DNA of 64,000 nucleotides from an uncultured Pseudomonadota bacterium (GCA_903915625.1 CAIWTN010000017.1:1-64000), one strand, 5' to 3'; shown: positions 1 to 10,636, counted from the first letter of the stretch. Numbers and translations are program-made. The notes: a model not told the origin generated them from the sequence alone.

Positions 1-813
1 GGGCGTGATATCGCCACTATTTTCAATCTCATCACCGGCTTTGATGTTTTGACGGGAGCACACAAGCTGCCTGAAGAGGTCATCTTACAAAAGATAGAGA
101 AACTAGCCCTTTCGCCACTAAACATGCGCAAAATGATCCTGCAGCTCATTGACCAAGAAATTGCCAGCCAGCGCGCAAAAGGCAGCGGCTTTATTGTCAT
201 CAAGATGAATGCTCTTGTAGATAAAGATATCATCGACGCACTTTATAGGGCCTCTCAGGCAGGGGTAAAAATCCAACTGATAGTGCGCGGAATATGCTGC
301 CTAAAACCCGGCCTACCTGGTATCAGCGAAAACATCGAGGTGATCTCAATCGTCGATCGCTTCCTAGAACACTCGCGAGTTTATTACTTTCACGCCGGTG
401 GCGAACACAAGGTCTATCTAGCAAGTGCTGACTGGATGCCACGCAACATGGATCGACGCATCGAGATCGCATTCCCCATTGAAAATTTAGAAATAAAAGC
501 TCGTCTGATTAGTGAAGTCTTACAAACAGCCTGGAGCGACAACGTGAAAGCGCGGGTTCTAACTGCGGAGGGCAAATATGTGCCGAGGCCAGTAGCCCCT
601 GACGAGCCGCTAATCCGCTCTCAATTGAAATTTATTGAGCTCGCTCGAAAGGGAGGGATTCAGTCCATCCCATACGACATCGCTATTCGGCATAATCCGA
701 TGCGGCAGCAAGGCAAAAGACCTATCGCGCGTCGTCGCAGCAAACGCCCGGAAAAATCAAATACCGTCAGCATCGTTCCGAGCGCCAACACCGGAAAAGA
801 AGAAAAAAGCTGA
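1..813 (+). CDS. ppk: Polyphosphate kinase 1, C-terminal part (gene starts upstream of the window)
   Basis: Frame 1 is open from base 1 (GRDIATIFNLITGFDVLTGAHK...). Ppk1 C-terminal motifs: IQLIVRGICCLKPG, HSRVYYFHAGGEHKVYLASADWMPRNMDRRIE. Confidence 0.93.
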   Translation, partial: GRDIATIFNLITGFDVLTGAHKLPEEVILQKIEKLALSPLNMRKMILQLIDQEIASQRAKGSGFIVIKMNALVDKDIIDALYRASQAGVKIQLIVRGICCLKPGLPGISENIEVISIVDRFLEHSRVYYFHAGGEHKVYLASADWMPRNMDRRIEIAFPIENLEIKARLISEVLQTAWSDNVKARVLTAEGKYVPRPVAPDEPLIRSQLKFIELARKGGIQSIPYDIAIRHNPMRQQGKRPIARRRSKRPEKSNTVSIVPSANTGKEEKS

Positions 814-826
814 TCCGACAAGGCGT

Positions 827-2227
827 CTAGAAACGATAAATCAGACCGAGCGGAACGCTAACCTTTCGGTATAGATAGGCGCCCGGCAATTCGCCGGTAC
901 TATCTATACCCAGCGACGCATAAGTATATGCGATGCCCCACTCCACCATCAGCTGATAGTACGGAGCACCTAGATGAGTAGTTTGGGGACTTTTTTCTAA
1001 TTTGGAACTTTGCGGAAGCCGCCCCGGCTGCTTAGTAATTAGCCCCATCTGAACTCCAGCGGCCACCATGGTATATGGTGTCAACGGCGTTAAACCGGCA
1101 ATAATCTGCACCAAGTTAATCGTTCCGAAACCAACAAGTGGCTCGGAACCGCGATTGCCCGGGCCAAGACTGGCTGGCTCATAGCGAAAACCTAGCAATA
1201 AATTTGTATTCGGTAAGACTCGCACTAAGGCGCCGGAACGGACACTCAAGGTATCGTGAAGATCCTGGGGCAGTGGTTTCAATGCAATGAGCGAGAAGCC
1301 AGTCTGGTCCTTGTCAGCTTTGGTATAACGCATATCTGCCAGTAGGCGCACACGCGCACCGATGCTTAACTGCGTACCTGCAAGAATAGAACTAAGTGGG
1401 TTCAAACCTCGAGCTTTTGACCCGTCACTTTTGCTCGGGCTCAGAGCGTCACCATCACCTATTAGTGGGGAACTGACATCTATGCTCTGAGACTGCAGCG
1501 TAGCGAGTGAAGCAGCGACACCAAACTGCAAGATCCCAGGGATGGCGATCATACGCGCACCAACGATCAGGGTCGTTTGACTCAATCTACCGTCGGCATC
1601 CGCAAGCGAGGGACCACCAGCAGATGGGACTAAATTAGCTTTAAATTTTATCGCCTGATAATTAGCGCCAACGCCAACACCAAGTCGCTCTGAAAGCCGA
1701 ACTCCAAAAGCACCGGATGCAAGACCCTCGACTTTCGCTGACACTTTTAAGTCAACATAGTTCTGGGTGCCTAGAATTACCACGGGCACCCGACTTTTCT
1801 CTAAGTTTATTGCTATGGGCAGAGGCGGCAGGATGAAACCACCGTAGCCGATTCTTTGATTAGGCTTAAAAATAAAACCAGGCTTATTTGTTGGTACTGC
1901 GGCTCCACTATTTACAATTTTTGTTGCTTCAAAACCTGGATAGCGAACATCGATCTGTTCATTTTTTATCACCTCCCCAACAAAGGAGATTTGTGTCTGA
2001 TCGATAAATGCGGCATTGGCTGGATTGTCTTCGGCAGCTTCCGCAGTCGAATACGCGGCCATTGCATCACCAAGCAGGGGATCTGCATGAGCTGCTGATG
2101 TCATTAGGCTTAGTACCAAGGTTCCTAAGCAAACAAATCTCCAAAAGACACACAAGTTGAGTGTGGCGCTGCGGTACCGTGCATATGATCCCTGATACAT
2201 CCTCGCCCCGGATAGCCTATCGCTCAT
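827..2227 (-). CDS. Putative outer-membrane protein (beta-barrel-like), hypothetical
   Basis: Signal-like hydrophobic N-terminus (LCVFWRFVCLGTLVLSLMTSAAHA), alternating aromatic/Gly strands, ends in YRF. Last gene of a minus-strand lipoprotein operon. Confidence 0.6.
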   Translation of the reverse strand: MSDRLSGARMYQGSYARYRSATLNLCVFWRFVCLGTLVLSLMTSAAHADPLLGDAMAAYSTAEAAEDNPANAAFIDQTQISFVGEVIKNEQIDVRYPGFEATKIVNSGAAVPTNKPGFIFKPNQRIGYGGFILPPLPIAINLEKSRVPVVILGTQNYVDLKVSAKVEGLASGAFGVRLSERLGVGVGANYQAIKFKANLVPSAGGPSLADADGRLSQTTLIVGARMIAIPGILQFGVAASLATLQSQSIDVSSPLIGDGDALSPSKSDGSKARGLNPLSSILAGTQLSIGARVRLLADMRYTKADKDQTGFSLIALKPLPQDLHDTLSVRSGALVRVLPNTNLLLGFRYEPASLGPGNRGSEPLVGFGTINLVQIIAGLTPLTPYTMVAAGVQMGLITKQPGRLPQSSKLEKSPQTTHLGAPYYQLMVEWGIAYTYASLGIDSTGELPGAYLYRKVSVPLGLIYRF

Positions 2228-2277
2228 TGTTGAGTGGAATGGCTTTATCCTACCAGGAGGCTGCGTAGCAGCAAAGT

Positions 2278-3180
2278 TTAACCATCAAAATCGTAGTCTT
2301 TGACAGTCACTTCAATCTTTATATCCCCCAGCAATGGACTGACTGAGGAGCCCCCATTGCTGTTACCGATGAAATCAGTTAGTTCACCGTAAATCACTAA
2401 CTTTGGGATCATCACTGGCTGAACATTCCAAAACCATTCCATACGCTTAAAAATGAGGCCATCTTTGGCTGCGATACCATCAAAACCAGATGCAGAAACA
2501 CTCCAATGCAGCACTTTATCAAAAAAATTTTTAGGAGATAATTCATTCGAGTAGCTTGTCAGCACCTCTCCCGTCGCCTGATCCGGAATCACTTCTACAT
2601 CGAATTCACCGTTGGCAGTTTTATGCTCTTTTGTGCGGACATCGAGCACGTCTACGACTGTTGTGACGGAACGGCTGAATCCCCTATACGCGTTTACATC
2701 TTGAATCACTGGCCCGAGCAAGAAGGGGCGAGGCGGTGTAAATTTAGCGTTGCCAAGCGCTGCAGCAGACAGCATTTGACCATCACTGGAGAAATTAGCT
2801 AGTCCGGATTTGGACCCCGTGAACCCTGCGCCAATCATGTTAGCAATATCGATCTTCAAGTTTAAACATTCAACCACTGCCTCCGGAAAGCGCATGGTGA
2901 AATTCGACATAACATTGATCGTTGCATCGCCGTTACAGAGGCGATCCCCCGAATTGGATGTCACAGTAATAATATAATTAGCATTCGCCACCTTAGTCGG
3001 CGCATCGAAACCCGAATCCAGTTTATTAGCTTTCATGAGAGCATCCTGAGTGGATACTGGCTTTACCTGCCTGCCTCCACCTGTGGAAAATACGGATGAG
3101 TCAGCTGCATTCGTACAGGCATAGGCCCAAAAGAGTGGCAACATGATAACTTGAACGACTGATTTCTTGGCTACTCTCAC
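2278..3180 (-). CDS. Putative lipoprotein, paralogous to the protein encoded at 4123-5187
   Basis: Lipobox-like WAYAC near the N-terminus. Overlaps the upstream gene by 4 bp. Shares an SGF...IF...N.QPV.I...G motif series with the 4123-5187 product. Confidence 0.6.
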   Translation of the reverse strand: MRVAKKSVVQVIMLPLFWAYACTNAADSSVFSTGGGRQVKPVSTQDALMKANKLDSGFDAPTKVANANYIITVTSNSGDRLCNGDATINVMSNFTMRFPEAVVECLNLKIDIANMIGAGFTGSKSGLANFSSDGQMLSAAALGNAKFTPPRPFLLGPVIQDVNAYRGFSRSVTTVVDVLDVRTKEHKTANGEFDVEVIPDQATGEVLTSYSNELSPKNFFDKVLHWSVSASGFDGIAAKDGLIFKRMEWFWNVQPVMIPKLVIYGELTDFIGNSNGGSSVSPLLGDIKIEVTVKDYDFDG

Positions 3181-4097
3181 GAGTTACCTCGCACGATCAT
3201 CAGAGAATCCAAAACACTCTTTAGACCGGTGCTTAAAAACGAGTTCAATTGCTTATCCAAAACTGATTGAAGGCCAATATTATAAAAATCTACGTTCGAA
3301 TATAGGTCGATGTAGACATCATTGGCGTATGGCGTGACAAACAAGACAAATTCAATATTTCTGATGATTGATTCAGAGTAGGCCGCAGGCTTTAAAGTTC
3401 GAATCACAATAGCTACAGAATTATCTAATAGCTTTCCGTCGATCTGGAGTACTTGGCTAGCCTTAACTATACCGCTTATATTAATCTCTATTTGTGTTGA
3501 AAAAGATAATTCTGACATATCTAATTCAGGCTTTTTCACAATATTTATGCTTGTCTTTGCAAGACTTGCAAAATTTTTGCTCGCGCTGTCCGGAAGTTCA
3601 ACTACTCCACGTCCAAAATTCTGTTTATCTTTCATAAAATTTGTCAAAGTCCCTGCTACATCGAGCAAAGATTTATTTAACCAAATTTGCGCCCGAGTTT
3701 TTCTACTGGAGACAGGAGGTTCTGTAGTTGGCGCTGCAGAGGACGCGCTGCCTTCCGTTTCGGGCGCGAGGAGCAAATCCCGCCCTAGATTCAAATTTGC
3801 ACTAGAACTGGTGCCTACTATGCTGCCGTCTATGTTAACGAAAGCAAATGCATCAGCCTCCGCATAATTCAACGCTGCTTGACCCGCCCTTTGGCAACCT
3901 TGCAGATTTAACTTCAAGCCTTTAGTGGTCGGCGCTTCTATGCGAGCCGTTAAATTATCGCAGGCATGACTTAGGATGTCCTGCAAAGAATCCGTCGATA
4001 AAAACAAAGACGCAACACTTGAAGCCGGCTTAGTCGGTGCGCCGCAGCCCACTGGCAACATCGCGATTAATAATTTCAGAGTTGCGGACACCTTCAT
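3177..4097 (-). CDS. Putative lipoprotein, hypothetical
   Basis: Start placed at MKVSATLKLLIAMLPVGCGAP (in-frame ATG, complement of 4095-4097), giving a signal peptide plus lipobox LPVGC. The ORF track extends to 4136. Confidence 0.55.
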   Translation of the reverse strand: MKVSATLKLLIAMLPVGCGAPTKPASSVASLFLSTDSLQDILSHACDNLTARIEAPTTKGLKLNLQGCQRAGQAALNYAEADAFAFVNIDGSIVGTSSSANLNLGRDLLLAPETEGSASSAAPTTEPPVSSRKTRAQIWLNKSLLDVAGTLTNFMKDKQNFGRGVVELPDSASKNFASLAKTSINIVKKPELDMSELSFSTQIEINISGIVKASQVLQIDGKLLDNSVAIVIRTLKPAAYSESIIRNIEFVLFVTPYANDVYIDLYSNVDFYNIGLQSVLDKQLNSFLSTGLKSVLDSLMIVRGNS

Positions 4098-4122
4098 TTT
4101 TTTGTCACGTTCCTTGCTTTGC

Positions 4123-5187
4123 TTACTGGGTCTCAACTAAGGTTTTGGCAGACAATGTTTCCGCATCAGCAATTTGGGCCGCAAGGCCTTCTTGCTCAGC
4201 AAGAATCATCTCCACAGTGAGCGGAAGAATATTTGCGGCACCAAGCACAATGCCTGTTCGGTCTTGTTTTGCAATCTGAGCACCGGCTCCTAGCAACCCA
4301 GTGACATTTCCTGCCTTACTACCGCCGGCAACCAGCACTCCTTTGATGCTTCCCTTAAGCGAAATACTTAAAATGGACACTGGATTGGCATTCATTTTGA
4401 ACCGGATCTCGTCGAATATAAAATTGCTCACTTTATCCAATTTATTGAAGCCAGAGTTCGTTATGGTGAAGTCCATCACATTTTTAAATTCAACGCCCGT
4501 CTCGTGACTAACAAAGGCTTGATTATAGGAATTCATTTTCACTCTAACTGAGCCATGGTCGCTGCCGCTTGGAGTCGTTAAAGTGATATTGGGCTGCAGG
4601 TAATCGAGCTTTGCCATCTCTTCCGCAGTAACAGCAATGAATGATGGCAACAAAGGGCGCGCTGGAGAATAATTTCCGTCTCCCAACGTGGAAACACTGA
4701 CGACATTGTGCGCGATTACTAAGGTTTCTTTCCCCGCCGGAGGTGGCTGGGAGAAGGCACCGAGAATCTGCGCCAAATCGATTTTACCTAGAAATCCGCA
4801 GTCGAGGCCGCCGGCCGGCACCTCGAACAATTGCGCCGTTTTTGTACCCGTAACGGCTGCATTAACTTTCATATTCATGCGCCCACTGCACGCCTGAATA
4901 CCCAAGGTCTTTGCCGTGAGCTTAAACTCTGCATTCACCAAATTAACTGTGTCGGGCACCCCTGTGGTGGAGGGGGCGTCAGACGATCCGTTGGTTTTAG
5001 ATGTCTCGCTATTGCTAGCTAACTGGCTGGATACAGATGCGGAACCCAGTCGGCCACTAAGCTGCGAATCTCTGCCTGAACTGGTGGAGTTGCTGCAGCT
5101 TAATGTTGCCACGCAGAGCAATGGATACAGCTGACACAGCAACGTAAACCTACTGTGCAGTTTAAGCCGTTTAAAGCTGACTCCCAT
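4123..5187 (-). CDS. Putative lipoprotein, hypothetical
   Basis: The ORF extends to 5481 but would overlap the MazG gene. Start at MGVSFKRLK...LLCVATLSC (complement of 5185-5187) gives a signal peptide and lipobox. Confidence 0.6.
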   Translation of the reverse strand: MGVSFKRLKLHSRFTLLCQLYPLLCVATLSCSNSTSSGRDSQLSGRLGSASVSSQLASNSETSKTNGSSDAPSTTGVPDTVNLVNAEFKLTAKTLGIQACSGRMNMKVNAAVTGTKTAQLFEVPAGGLDCGFLGKIDLAQILGAFSQPPPAGKETLVIAHNVVSVSTLGDGNYSPARPLLPSFIAVTAEEMAKLDYLQPNITLTTPSGSDHGSVRVKMNSYNQAFVSHETGVEFKNVMDFTITNSGFNKLDKVSNFIFDEIRFKMNANPVSILSISLKGSIKGVLVAGGSKAGNVTGLLGAGAQIAKQDRTGIVLGAANILPLTVEMILAEQEGLAAQIADAETLSAKTLVETQ

Positions 5188-5342
5188 GCCGCCCCTTCCT
5201 CTAAAGCGAAAGATATGAGCCATTTCTGGCTCCTGGCTCTGGGATTCGGCAGCTTTGGGGCGCAACTTTAGCGCCAAGTTTAAAAAAGATGAATAATTTA
5301 ATAATTTCAGGAGATAACGCCACCCAGTGAAGGTGTCGGCAA

Positions 5343-5702
5343 TTATTCCTTCGGCAGATCCGTATACTTTGCCGCAGTACCACGCGCCAAATGCACCGGA
5401 TACTTTGCAGCGTTTTTTTGTAACTTGGACCAGACTGCAGCTTCGACATCGATTTTTAAGACATCTGCAAGCCGGAGACAATAAAGTAGGATATCCGCTA
5501 CTTCGTCTCTTACCCTCTCGGCAGATGCCGGTTCGTTCATCACGGCGTCACTCTCGCCGGCAGTCAACCATTGGAACAACTCAGTGAGCTCGCCAGCCTC
5601 ACCGCTAAGTGCCATGACTAAGTTCTTAGGGGTATGGAACTGCTCCCAATTTCGCTCGGCGGCGAATTGGCGCAAAAACAAGGTAATTTTATTGATATCC
5701 AT
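5343..5702 (-). CDS. MazG-like nucleotide pyrophosphohydrolase
   Basis: ALSGEAGELTELFQWL ... VRDEVADILLYCLRLADVL, the EExxE/ExxD signature of all-alpha NTP-PPases (RS21-C6 type). Confidence 0.88.
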   Translation of the reverse strand: MDINKITLFLRQFAAERNWEQFHTPKNLVMALSGEAGELTELFQWLTAGESDAVMNEPASAERVRDEVADILLYCLRLADVLKIDVEAAVWSKLQKNAAKYPVHLARGTAAKYTDLPKE

Positions 5703-5731
5703 ACTATCCCCCGTGATTTAATTGCCAACTC

Positions 5732-7021
5732 TCAAGCCCGAGGACCCACCGTGCTGCTACCAGTGATAACTTGGCACTTAGCTGCAATCTCGAGACGTTC
5801 AGCCTCGGGATCGCTACCGATCACGATACCGCTGCCGGCAGCATACTCATAGTGACCGTCTCCACTCCCAACTAGAGTGCGAATCAATAAGGAGGAATCG
5901 AACGAACCATGATCATCTAGGTAAAAAGCATGACCCATAAAATACCCACGCGCACGCCCTTCGTAGGCACGAATCGCGTTCATCACTTCCCGCTTGGGTG
6001 CGCCTGTGATCGATCCCCCGGGGCATATGTGCGCAAGCATATCGCCCAAGGTTTGAGGCAGTCGCAGCTGAGCTTGCACCTGCGCTTCCAAGTGGTGAAC
6101 ACCGTGGGCGCTCAATAATTCACCGGCTGAACGCACACTCACGCTTCCGGGCTGCCCCACTCGAAAAAGGTCATTGCGCATCAAATCGACAATGATCGCC
6201 AATTCAGCGCGATCCTTGGCACTCTTTAGCAAATCAGCGGCAGCCTTCGCGTCGGCTTCGGGTTGGCCTTCAAAACGGGCGGCTGTACCTTTGATCGGGC
6301 GAGTCTCGATGGTTGCTTTGGACTCACTTCCCGAGCCGGCAAAGATACGTACAAATCGCTCTGGACTGAGCGACACCAGGCTCAAGCCCGGAAGCTCAAA
6401 CCAGGCCCCAAATGGACCAGCGCAGTTATCTAGTCGCTCCGCCACCCAGCTCCGGGAAAGTCGCTGTCGTACCTGGAAATATCTTAGCAAATTTAGCTGA
6501 TAATAACGGCCCGCACGAATGTCCTGTAGGATCTGCCTTACCTGCTGACGGTAGTCATCATCGCCAGTAGTCGGTAGCAACTGCGTTAACTGAGACTCCG
6601 TTTCACCGACCTTAGCTTCGCGAATCAGGCTTTGGGCCAAGCCTTGAGGATCGACGAAAACATCACCCTCGTGACGGCTCTGATTCGATTGAGGAATATG
6701 AAGAAGTTGCAGGTCTCGGTCGTAAACTAAAGCAGCCTCGACTCGCAACACCCGCGGCACTGAGCCTGAGCCGGAGCCTGCCTCAGCAAACTGGTCGTAA
6801 CTCAGCACACCCAGCAAACCGCGACCGAATGGCAATGCTGATGCCTGGGGTACGCGTAAGGGAATTGAGGCCGCTTGCTCCCAGCTAATTTCACGAAAAT
6901 GGGTCGCGATAACGGTGTATCGACCAGTGCCCGCCAAACATGCCAGCGGCAACTTTTCAGGCCAGACCGTGGCCAGTTTAGACATGTATAGCTTTGACAG
7001 CCGCAGAGGTGGTAACCACAT
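5732..7021 (-). CDS. pabB: Anthranilate/aminodeoxychorismate synthase component I family (PabB-like)
   Basis: Chorismate-binding motifs: [55 protein letters not shown]. Confidence 0.82.
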   Translation of the reverse strand: MWLPPLRLSKLYMSKLATVWPEKLPLACLAGTGRYTVIATHFREISWEQAASIPLRVPQASALPFGRGLLGVLSYDQFAEAGSGSGSVPRVLRVEAALVYDRDLQLLHIPQSNQSRHEGDVFVDPQGLAQSLIREAKVGETESQLTQLLPTTGDDDYRQQVRQILQDIRAGRYYQLNLLRYFQVRQRLSRSWVAERLDNCAGPFGAWFELPGLSLVSLSPERFVRIFAGSGSESKATIETRPIKGTAARFEGQPEADAKAAADLLKSAKDRAELAIIVDLMRNDLFRVGQPGSVSVRSAGELLSAHGVHHLEAQVQAQLRLPQTLGDMLAHICPGGSITGAPKREVMNAIRAYEGRARGYFMGHAFYLDDHGSFDSSLLIRTLVGSGDGHYEYAAGSGIVIGSDPEAERLEIAAKCQVITGSSTVGPRA

Positions 7022-7103
7022 GGGCGAGTCTATATCACGACAGGCGCCCTACCGCGAGCATGGAGAGCGCCAATGCGGACCGTTAGCGACAGGAGTGGCT
7101 AAG

Positions 7104-7955
7104 ATGCTGGAACATGGATTTAAGCAGATCGGCGTCCTCGGTGCAGGGCAAATGGGCAGCGGCATCGCACAGGTATGCGCGAGCAGTGGTCTACCTGTGA
7201 CTTTAGTCGATCATTCCTCGGCACAACTCGAAAAAGCGAAGATTGCGATTACCGCTAGCCTCGCAAAATTGGAGGCCAAAGGGTTAGTCAATGCCCAAAG
7301 TGCTCTACTGAATTTGAAGTTTGCGACTGAAATCGTGGATTTAACTCGTGCTGATTTAGTGATCGAAGCAGTCTCCGAAGACGAGGTGCTGAAGACCAAG
7401 TTGCTAACACAAGTCGATCGACTGGTATCTCCAGAGGCGATACTTGCCAGCAATACCTCTTCGATTCCGATTACTCGACTCGCGGCGGCGACCTCTCGCC
7501 CCGGTCAGGTGATCGGCATGCATTTTATGAACCCGGTCCCACTCATGCGCCTGGTAGAGGTGATCCCCGGCATGGCAACCAGTGAGGCCACGACTGGCCG
7601 CATTCTGGCGCTCTGCGGATCATTGGGAAAAGAGGTATCACGCAGCCAGGATTACCCGGGATTCGTGGTCAACCGGATCCTGATGCCGATGCTCAACGAG
7701 GCCTTTAATGCGCTCATGGAGGGTGTCGCTAGCGCTGAAGATATTGATAAAGGGATGCGACTAGGCACCAATCAACCTATGGGACCATTGGCTCTGGCAG
7801 ACTTCATCGGCCTAGACACCTGCCTGGCCATCATGCAGGTGCTACACCAGGGTTTGGGCGACCCTCGTTATCGCCCTTCCCCGTTGCTCAAGAAATACGT
7901 CGAGGCCGGATTTCTCGGCCGCAAAAGCAAACGCGGCGTGTATACCTACAACTAA
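7104..7955 (+). CDS. hbd: 3-hydroxybutyryl-CoA dehydrogenase
   Basis: [15 protein letters not shown] (Rossmann), [59 protein letters not shown]. Start moved to ATG 7104 ([15 protein letters not shown]). Confidence 0.92.
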   Translation: MLEHGFKQIGVLGAGQMGSGIAQVCASSGLPVTLVDHSSAQLEKAKIAITASLAKLEAKGLVNAQSALLNLKFATEIVDLTRADLVIEAVSEDEVLKTKLLTQVDRLVSPEAILASNTSSIPITRLAAATSRPGQVIGMHFMNPVPLMRLVEVIPGMATSEATTGRILALCGSLGKEVSRSQDYPGFVVNRILMPMLNEAFNALMEGVASAEDIDKGMRLGTNQPMGPLALADFIGLDTCLAIMQVLHQGLGDPRYRPSPLLKKYVEAGFLGRKSKRGVYTYN

Positions 7956-8003
7956 ATTTACTAATGTTTATGAATAGTTAACCATGAAAAGGCGGAATTC
8001 AAA

Positions 8004-8804
8004 ATGAGCACCGAGCCACTCTATAAGACACTGATAGTTGAGCATGATGGCCCAGTCTGCCGCGTCACGATCAATCGCCCTGAACAACTAAATGCTCTAA
8101 GTCCTTTAGTATTTGAAGAGCTACAAGAGGTGTTATTCGGTGGCACGCTTGAGGTGGAATCTACGCGCGTACTAGTGCTTCAAGGCTCAGGCCAAAAAGC
8201 TTTTGTCGCGGGCGCCGATATCAGCGCTATGCAAAACCTGAGTCCTGACGAGGCACGTGCATTTGCCCGCCACGGCCAATTGTTAACCAAAGGGCTTGAG
8301 ACACTCAATATTGTTACGGTGGCAAAAGTTCAGGGCTATGCATTAGGTGGTGGCTGTGAACTAGCCATGGCTTGTGACTTGATTATCGCAGGCCGCAGCG
8401 CCAAATTTGGCCAACCAGAAGTGAATCTCGGGCTGATTCCTGGATTTGGTGGTACCCAACGACTAGTGCGGCGAGTTGGTATGCACGTGGCTCTGGACAT
8501 GCTCCTTTGCGGCAGAGGCCGCTCGTTGAGTGGAACCGAAGCACATCAATTAGGCCTGGTTTCACGCGTTGTTGACGACGATAAACTCGATGCGGAAGTG
8601 CAAAAAGTCATCGCTTCATTGCTGGCTGCAGGACCACAAGCGATCGCAGACTGTAAGCGTCTCGTACGTGATTCATACAACATGAATCTAGATGCCGGAC
8701 TGAGTGCCGAGGCCACAAACTTCGCGCACTGCTTCGCCGGTGAAGAGGCGCAAGAGGGCATGACAGCTTTTCTAGAAAAACGAGCACCAGAATTTACTCT
8801 GTAG
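8004..8804 (+). CDS. Enoyl-CoA hydratase/isomerase (crotonase family)
   Basis: NRPEQLNALS, AFVAGADISAM, GYALGGGCELAMACDLIIA, FGQPEVNLGLIPGFGGTQRL. Confidence 0.93.
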   Translation: MSTEPLYKTLIVEHDGPVCRVTINRPEQLNALSPLVFEELQEVLFGGTLEVESTRVLVLQGSGQKAFVAGADISAMQNLSPDEARAFARHGQLLTKGLETLNIVTVAKVQGYALGGGCELAMACDLIIAGRSAKFGQPEVNLGLIPGFGGTQRLVRRVGMHVALDMLLCGRGRSLSGTEAHQLGLVSRVVDDDKLDAEVQKVIASLLAAGPQAIADCKRLVRDSYNMNLDAGLSAEATNFAHCFAGEEAQEGMTAFLEKRAPEFTL

Positions 8805-8913
8805 TTAAGTATTTTGGCCAATTACCTTGACCCATCGGTCTATAGGCCTTAAAAATATATAGGTATTCTATTAATTCTTAGCTGCCGCTAAGCCGTAAAG
8901 GAGCATCATTATC

Positions 8914-9369
8914 ATGGCTATAGAAAAACCACTGAGTGACTTCTTAAACAACTTCCAAAAAGACCTGAAACAGCTACAAAAGAAGATTAAACAAGAGGGC
9001 GATCATTTGGTCAGCAAGGCAAAAACTGCCGCGACTAAAGACAACTTGAACGCTAAACGCAAAGAAGTTGAGCACCTCGTCGAGCAAAATCTAAAAAAAC
9101 TCGAACCCACAATCAACCGCTTCGTGCATGAGCTCAACCAAACCGCCAAAAAAGCCGGCGTCGATCTGACCGACCTGGAAAAGAAAGTGCGGACAAATTT
9201 GGCAACAGCTCGCGGCCGCTTAGCTAAGGCATCGGGCAAACCCGGCAGCAAAAAGACCACGGGCAAAGCGAAAAAAGCAGCACCTAAGAAAGCTGCTGGT
9301 AAACGCGCTCCTGCCAAAAAAGCAACCGCTGCTGCAAATTCTGCAGCATCGACCGGAGAAGCGAAGTAA
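8914..9369 (+). CDS. Helical protein with a histone H1-like Lys/Ala-rich tail (hypothetical, phasin/nucleoid-protein-like layout)
   Basis: About 105 aa of amphipathic helix, then GSKKTTGKAKKAAPKKAAGKRAPAKKATAAANSAAS. Good SD (aaggag) upstream. Confidence 0.7.
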   Translation: MAIEKPLSDFLNNFQKDLKQLQKKIKQEGDHLVSKAKTAATKDNLNAKRKEVEHLVEQNLKKLEPTINRFVHELNQTAKKAGVDLTDLEKKVRTNLATARGRLAKASGKPGSKKTTGKAKKAAPKKAAGKRAPAKKATAAANSAASTGEAK

Positions 9370-9371
9370 GC

Positions 9372-10595
9372 GTGAGCCCTTCCTTTGAGCAAAAGGCTAA
9401 GCACAGGTTACGTGTAGAAAAACGCGAGGATCTGTGTTGGCCTTTTGCCCTTTCAGCCCCCCGAAAGGCCCTGCTAGCCTGGTACTTGCGCCATCGCCGC
9501 GCATTACCTTGGCGCCTTTTATGGGCTGAGACTAAAGATCCATTCGTAGTCTGGGTCAGCGAAATTATGCTGCAACAGACCGTCATTAAAGCCGTGATCC
9601 CAGTCTATGCGCGGTTTCTACAGCTGTTTCCCGATCTCAGAACTTTCGCCGCTGCCAGCGAACAGGATGTCAGACAGGCTGTGCGCGGGCTCGGCTATTA
9701 CCGCCGATTTGCCTTCATGCATAAAGCCGCTCAACAGCTCGCAAGCTCCGGCAGCGACTGGCCTACTACATTTGCCGGATGGCGGGCGCTACCGGGAGTC
9801 GGCGACTACACTGCATCGGCAGTTAGTAGCATTGCCTTTAACGAGCCGGCTGCTGTGGTCGATGGCAATGTTGAGCGGGTGTTTTGCCGCCTACTAGACC
9901 TGCGCGAGCCGCCAAACGCGCCTGCGCTCAAGCGCGCATTTCAAGTGATGGCGAAGGAACTACTGGACGAAAAAAATCCGGGAGATTTCAACCAAGCCTT
10001 AATGGAATTAGGACAGACTGTCTGTACTGTCAGTCAACCCGGATGCAAAGCTTGCCCCATCAAATCGGTGTGCCTTGCCTATGCGCGCGACAGTCAATCT
10101 CTCGCTCCTGCTGCAAAGCTAAAAGGGCCACCCCCGATGAGCGTCCGCATGAAGCTTATTCTGCTTCGTCAGGGGAACATGATTGGCCTGGTGGAGCGGC
10201 CCAAGCAAGCAAGATTCTTAGGCAGCACTGCGGGATTCGTGACTTTACTTGAGACAGCAGATGGAGAGGTATTAGGTGACGGCTGGTCCGGCGCCCCCGT
10301 CCACGCTAAGCTCCACAAGTTATCCCTGAAAAAGGGCGAAATTTTAGGATCGATTCGTCACAGCATTACTCATCATCGAATTCAGGCTGAAGTCCAACTT
10401 GTCGATGGTGAGACTGCCGGGTTACCAGTGACGTGGCTTGCTGCTGTGGACGTAGAACGACATTTAATTTCAAATCTGGATCGCAAAGCATGGACGCTAA
10501 CTCGATCAATTTTGAGCCACAAAGACACAAAACGGGACAAATCTAGTCCGGGCGCACGCAAATCTAAGCCTAACGTCGCACTTTTTGCTGACTGA
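9372..10595 (+). CDS. mutY: A/G-specific adenine glycosylase
   Basis: RRALPWR, EIMLQQT, GLGYYRR, LPGVGDYTASAV, VVDGNVERVFCR, and C-x6-C-x2-C-x5-C Fe-S motif (CTVSQPGCKACPIKSVC). GTG start. Confidence 0.93.
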   Translation: MSPSFEQKAKHRLRVEKREDLCWPFALSAPRKALLAWYLRHRRALPWRLLWAETKDPFVVWVSEIMLQQTVIKAVIPVYARFLQLFPDLRTFAAASEQDVRQAVRGLGYYRRFAFMHKAAQQLASSGSDWPTTFAGWRALPGVGDYTASAVSSIAFNEPAAVVDGNVERVFCRLLDLREPPNAPALKRAFQVMAKELLDEKNPGDFNQALMELGQTVCTVSQPGCKACPIKSVCLAYARDSQSLAPAAKLKGPPPMSVRMKLILLRQGNMIGLVERPKQARFLGSTAGFVTLLETADGEVLGDGWSGAPVHAKLHKLSLKKGEILGSIRHSITHHRIQAEVQLVDGETAGLPVTWLAAVDVERHLISNLDRKAWTLTRSILSHKDTKRDKSSPGARKSKPNVALFAD

Positions 10596-10620
10596 AACAG
10601 CTTCAAAGCCAGTAATGAGC

Positions 10621-10636
10621 TGGCACATCTCTTGCA
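10621..10636 (+). promoter_or_regulatory. Sigma54 (-24/-12) promoter
   Basis: TGGCACATCTCTTGCA matches TGGCACRNNNNTTGCW at every defined position, 27 bp upstream of the ATG at 10663. Confidence 0.8.

Noticed and set aside
4123-5481. Full-length 452-aa ORF
   Set aside because: The first ~98 codons overlap the MazG gene and lack a signal peptide. The internal start at 5187 gives a proper lipoprotein.
6915-7103. N-terminal extension of hbd in the ORF track
   Set aside because: Overlaps the pabB 5' end. The Rossmann fold starts right after ATG 7104.
9003-9404. 133-aa minus-strand ORF
   Set aside because: Antisense shadow of the Lys/Ala-rich gene. The apparent transmembrane composition is a reverse-frame artefact.
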